DNA of 18,866 bases from NCBI GenBank assembly GCA_945787305.1, contig CALZIH010000050.1:2791-21656 (forward strand). Direction: 5' to 3'. Made by a program: the position numbers and the translations under genes. The notes below the pieces were generated by a model that saw only the letters and a list, made by a program, of their open reading frames with translations, was not told the origin of the DNA and searched no databases. Below are positions 16,450 to 18,866 of this stretch, piece after piece. The stretch is from an uncultured Desulfobulbaceae bacterium (lineage in GTDB: Bacteria > Desulfobacterota > Desulfobulbia > Desulfobulbales > Desulfobulbaceae). Every line of letters begins with the position of its first letter. Within the stretch, counting starts at the first letter, position 1.

Positions 16450-17265
16450 TCACTGCTGGACCGGGGGAGCTGCCAACAGGTTATCTTCCACCTGTTTAAA
16501 GAGTTGCAGGGAAAGCCTCTGCGCCTTATTCAGCTCGTCCCAGCTCATCCGGGCCATCAGATTATTGCGTGCGACGATGGAGCTGGTATTACCCTGACTG
16601 GCGGCAAGACTGTACCATGCATACCCCTGTACCCGGTCCACATTTGTTCCCAGACCGTTTACATGCATAAGGCCGACATTGTTCTGGGCGGCAAGATCTC
16701 CCTGGAGGCCTGCCTCGGTATAGAGTGCGAGGGCCTTGGCAAAATTTTTATTGCCGCCAAAGCCGTTGTAATACATGAAGGCCAGATTCTTTTTTGCTGA
16801 AACATCTCCATGTTCGGCAGCCACTGTTAACCTTTTCATCGCTTCCTGATAATTCTGCGGCACCCCGGTACCCTGTAGGAACATGGCCCCTAAAATGGCA
16901 AGTGATTCCGGACTGGTTTTCCCCTGTCGCTCCGCCCGCCGCAGCCACTTGAACGCTTCACGCTGATTAGGATCAGTACCCTGCCCTTTATACAGCATGC
17001 CACCAACAATAAACTGTGCCTCGGCATCTCCCCTGGCCGCAGCCTGCAGATACAATTGCAGGGCCCTGGCATAGTTAACCGGAATCCCCTGGCCCGTATA
17101 GTGCCGAAAGGCTTTGACCATTATTCTTGCGGTATCCGAATCTTCTTCGGCCAGCACAGGTATCGGGAGATGAATACAGAGAAGCAGAGCGATCAGGAGA
17201 TTGAGAAAGGAACGGCCCCGGTGGGATACGGAACCAGGGATTGCCCGCCAATTAATCACTCTCAT
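16450..17265 (-). CDS. secreted Sel1-like tetratricopeptide-repeat protein
   Basis: A 271-residue exported repeat protein of unknown specific role. Residues 1-39 form a signal peptide: a basic N-region, a hydrophobic stretch from about 21 to 37 and a probable cleavage at VLA/EED. About five Sel1 repeats of 35-36 residues fill 46-227, with typical cores such as AQFIVGGMLYKGQGTDPNQREAFKW, ILGAMFLQGTGVPQNYQEAMKR, NLAFMYYNGFGGNKNFAKAL and NNVGLMHVNGLGTNVDRVQGYAWYSLAA. The last 45 residues are helical and hydrophilic. Such proteins usually act as periplasmic scaffolds in protein interactions. The start ATG has a short AGG element upstream. No link to dusB beyond convergent orientation is apparent. 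Confidence 0.85.
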   Translation of the reverse strand: MRVINWRAIPGSVSHRGRSFLNLLIALLLCIHLPIPVLAEEDSDTARIMVKAFRHYTGQGIPVNYARALQLYLQAAARGDAEAQFIVGGMLYKGQGTDPNQREAFKWLRRAERQGKTSPESLAILGAMFLQGTGVPQNYQEAMKRLTVAAEHGDVSAKKNLAFMYYNGFGGNKNFAKALALYTEAGLQGDLAAQNNVGLMHVNGLGTNVDRVQGYAWYSLAASQGNTSSIVARNNLMARMSWDELNKAQRLSLQLFKQVEDNLLAAPPVQQ

Positions 17266-17288
17266 GCATTAACCTGAAATAAAAAAAT

Positions 17289-17518
17289 GTGATTATCATC
17301 AAAGCTCTGCTGTTCCTACTTGGCGAGGGGACTGATTTTATTTTTCTATACCAGGGACAGAATACTTTTCACCACATTCTCCTGTTTACTCGTTGCTTCA
17401 TATTAATATAAATAGAAAAATTAATCTGTCTCCCGGATTGGTGAAAAAAATTCAGTCCCCTACATCGAAGGCCGCACAGGCATTTCTACTTAATAGCTGA
17501 GCTTTGATGGTAATCAGC
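17289..17518. mobile_element. MITE-like non-coding inverted-repeat element flanked by a 9-bp direct repeat
   Basis: The left end GATTATCATCAAAGCTC (17291-17307) is an inverted copy of the right end (17499-17515) with one mismatch in 17. Inside lie further nested arms: GGGGACTGA (17327-17335) with TCAGTCCCC (17452-17460), CCAGGGACAG (17351-17360) with CTGTCTCCCGG (17426-17436), and TTTTCACCA (17366-17374) with TGGTGAAAA (17439-17447). The element is bounded on both sides by TAAAAAAAT (17280-17288 and 17519-17527), a candidate target duplication. There is no open frame of note. It occupies most of the gene-free 17266-17698 interval; the remainder (17528-17698) holds only small hairpins and the palindrome GGACCGGTCC (17627-17636). 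Confidence 0.7.
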
Positions 17519-17698
17519 TAAAAAAATATAGGCAAGGAGTAATGCTTACCCGTTTAGGTAATCAAGGAACCGCCCCGATGAGCCATTTGAGACGATGTGT
17601 GAGCATCGTTTTAAAGAGATGAAATCGGACCGGTCCCATGTATTATACTGTTGTATCCTGATTTGACGCTGAAAAAGATTACTTCAACTTAACTTTCA

Positions 17699-18301
17699 TT
17701 AGCTGTCGAGTTCTATTATTCCACACGCGGCACGGGCTCCGCCCGCACATCCTGCTTCTTCGCCCTCAGGACAATATGAGTCAGGATCAACATGAATGAT
17801 AAATGCACTACCATCTTCGTCGAAAAGACTCAAGGGGCCATCAGAGAGGGTAACCCGACTGGTGACGGTTTTCATCATGCCTTTGCCGTTTTTCTTTACA
17901 TTAATATTAATCAGGTCTCCGGAATGATAGGGGTGGTTACCGTCAGGACTTGTAAAGCCATAAAGGCCGGGATCAAAATGTCCTCCTGCCGCCCCGCAAG
18001 GTTCACAAGCGGCGGTCTCATGGATGTGGACCGCATGCTTGCCTTCAGGCAGGCCAGAGACCTTTATCATTACATCCACCTCTTTTACGCCCTCCTCGGA
18101 CCGTTTTTCTCTCAAGGTTGCAAATCCTTTGGACTCAGTGGGGTCGTCACACGAATACAGAATTGCACTTGCCCGGACACCTTTTCTACTGTTATCTCCT
18201 TTGCTGTTCCGTGCATTGACATTACCTACGATAAATAGAAGCAGACTACAAATTATAACACTGTAGGTAAGACCGTTTTGTGCTTTATTTCCTAATGTCA
18301 T
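17699..18301 (-). CDS. sodC: periplasmic Cu/Zn superoxide dismutase
   Basis: Dismutates superoxide to oxygen and hydrogen peroxide outside the cytoplasm. I start at the ATG at 18301 because AAGGAG lies six bases upstream; the frame is open another 27 codons without such a site. Of 200 residues, 1-30 are a signal peptide (hydrophobic 13-26, cleavage near VNA/RN). Copper ligands are H92, H94, H108 and H170; zinc ligands are H108 (shared), H123, H126 and D129. C102 and C193 form the structural disulfide, and R190 is the active-site arginine. Three further cysteines (C99, C177, C185) are unusual and could form a second disulfide. All catalytic residues are present. A promoter and leader precede it. 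Confidence 0.93.
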   Translation of the reverse strand: MTLGNKAQNGLTYSVIICSLLLFIVGNVNARNSKGDNSRKGVRASAILYSCDDPTESKGFATLREKRSEEGVKEVDVMIKVSGLPEGKHAVHIHETAACEPCGAAGGHFDPGLYGFTSPDGNHPYHSGDLININVKKNGKGMMKTVTSRVTLSDGPLSLFDEDGSAFIIHVDPDSYCPEGEEAGCAGGARAACGIIELDS

Positions 18302-18338
18302 AGTGTTCTCCTTTCTATTTGTTATGTTTTGTACTCTA

Positions 18339-18387
18339 TCCTCCTCAGCAAAAACACCAAGCTTTAGGAGGACCCCTACCAATAGGG
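18339..18387 (-). promoter_or_regulatory. structured 5' leader of sodC
   Basis: Between the predicted transcription start (near 18385) and the sodC start lie about 85 bases with two hairpins on the minus strand. One is CCCTA/TAGGG around 18374-18387 with a four-base loop. The other is TCCTCC (18372-18367) with GGAGGA (18344-18339), helped by an inner AGC/GCT pairing. The second stem sequesters a ribosome-site-like GGAGGA that is not the one used by sodC. A regulatory role is inference. Confidence 0.4.
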
Positions 18388-18391
18388 AAAC

Positions 18392-18420
18392 ACTATAAGC
18401 TTTGAATACTGCTATGGCAA
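18392..18420 (-). promoter_or_regulatory. sigma-70-type promoter of sodC
   Basis: On the minus strand TTGCCA (18420-18415) and TATAGT (18397-18392) are separated by exactly 17 bases. Each hexamer matches the consensus at five of six positions. The expected start is near 18385, about 85 bases before the sodC ATG. Confidence 0.65.
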
Positions 18421-18470
18421 GCTCCGCATCAGGATATAGTGCAAGTCACCGGTTTACCGTGCATGTAGGC

Positions 18471-18653
18471 TTATTGCAATGCCAAGAAGACCGGCCTCAA
18501 CCTGTCATTACTTACAGATAAAATATCCGGAAGAGTACCTCGAACTTTTCCGACACCATGCCTGCTTTTTTCTCCGCCGAAAAATATTGTCAAGAGCATG
18601 GCAACCACCAACAAAAGCCCGAAGAGAACTATAATGAGATCTTCCTTTTTCAT
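18471..18653 (-). CDS. small single-span membrane protein, hypothetical
   Basis: A 60-residue protein with no recognised function. It begins MKKEDLIIVLFGLLLVVAML, a short charged start followed by one strong transmembrane helix (about residues 6-28), then a glycine- and charge-rich stretch (FFGGEKSRHGVG) and a polar tail of about 20 residues. I chose the ATG at 18653 since AAGGGG lies about eight bases upstream; a GTG at 18662 is in frame but overlaps that site. It lies on the same strand as sodC, whose own promoter begins about 50 bases downstream of the stop. The clear ribosome site and the helix at a sensible place support a real gene, but no homologue was checked. Confidence 0.6.
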   Translation of the reverse strand: MKKEDLIIVLFGLLLVVAMLLTIFFGGEKSRHGVGKVRGTLPDILSVSNDRLRPVFLALQ

Positions 18654-18774
18654 GAAATCCACCCCTTAAACTGACGCCAAACGACCCTGCCCCCATTCCC
18701 CTGCTGTTTGCATATTTACGACAACTTAACTATTAATATGGCAATTAAATAGACAGTTTAATATCCATCATTCT

Positions 18775-18857
18775 GTCATTCCCGCGAAGGCGGGAAGCCA
18801 GTAATCGCAAGGCTTTATCTGGATTCCGGCTCTCCGCTGCGCTGCGGCCGGAATGAC
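18775..18857. repeat. two-hairpin REP-like element
   Basis: The ends GTCATTCC (18775-18782) and GGAATGAC (18850-18857) are inverted copies. Inside are two hairpins: TTCCCGC/GCGGGAA (18779-18785 with 18790-18796, loop GAAG) and ATTCCGGC/GCCGGAAT (18823-18830 with 18847-18854). An inner CCAG/CTGG pair joins the halves. The core resembles the GTCATTCCCGCGAAGGCGGG type of extragenic repeat seen in many bacterial genomes. It is non-coding. Confidence 0.75.
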
Positions 18858-18866
18858 GAATTTAGT

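Noticed and set aside
1..18866. CRISPR array, tRNA, rRNA, prophage or defence genes
   Set aside because: No regularly spaced repeats, no cloverleaf-like segment and no matching protein families were seen.

Overview
The window (about 18.9 kb, moderate GC) looks like chromosomal DNA from a Gram-negative delta-proteobacterium (Desulfobacterota), most likely a Desulfobulbaceae-like sulfate reducer or relative. The grounds are the gene order rpsF-rpsR-DUF2232-rplI-dnaB, an LPS-assembly lipoprotein (LptE) after leuS, a chemoreceptor with a cysteine-rich insert, and a transketolase of the type I associate with that group. The assignment is inference from protein character and synteny; no search was run.

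Layout. (1) Bases 2-5399, plus strand: a chemosensory cluster made of a 5'-truncated methyl-accepting receptor, CheW, CheB, CheR and a receiver-only response regulator. No CheA or CheY is present, so the kinase must lie upstream of the window or elsewhere. Receptor and cheW are separated by two tandem copies of a REP-like repeat. (2) Bases 5507-13120, plus strand: housekeeping genes mazG, rpsF, rpsR, a DUF2232 membrane protein, rplI, dnaB, leuS and lptE. A strong sigma-70-type promoter and a leader hairpin precede rpsF. A strong hairpin lies between rplI and dnaB. A bidirectional terminator closes the block. (3) Bases 13285-15142, minus strand: a transketolase gene broken into two overlapping reading frames by what looks like a single out-of-frame deletion of about 20 codons in the pyrimidine-binding domain. 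(4) Bases 15504-17265: dusB (plus) converging with a secreted Sel1-repeat protein (minus). (5) Bases 17266-18866: an accessory-looking stretch with a non-coding inverted-repeat element flanked by a 9-bp direct repeat (MITE-like), a periplasmic Cu/Zn superoxide dismutase with its own promoter and structured leader, a 60-residue single-span membrane protein, and a two-hairpin REP-like repeat at the window end.

How the parts fit. Receptor, CheW, CheB and CheR provide sensing, coupling and methylation-based adaptation, and the small response regulator is a probable phosphate acceptor of the same kinase. The central block is translation and replication machinery with envelope biogenesis at its end. 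The most unusual observations are the broken transketolase, the 8-cysteine insert in the receptor, the MITE-like element with apparent target duplication, and the structured sodC leader. I found no CRISPR array, tRNA, rRNA, transposase, prophage or clear defence system.
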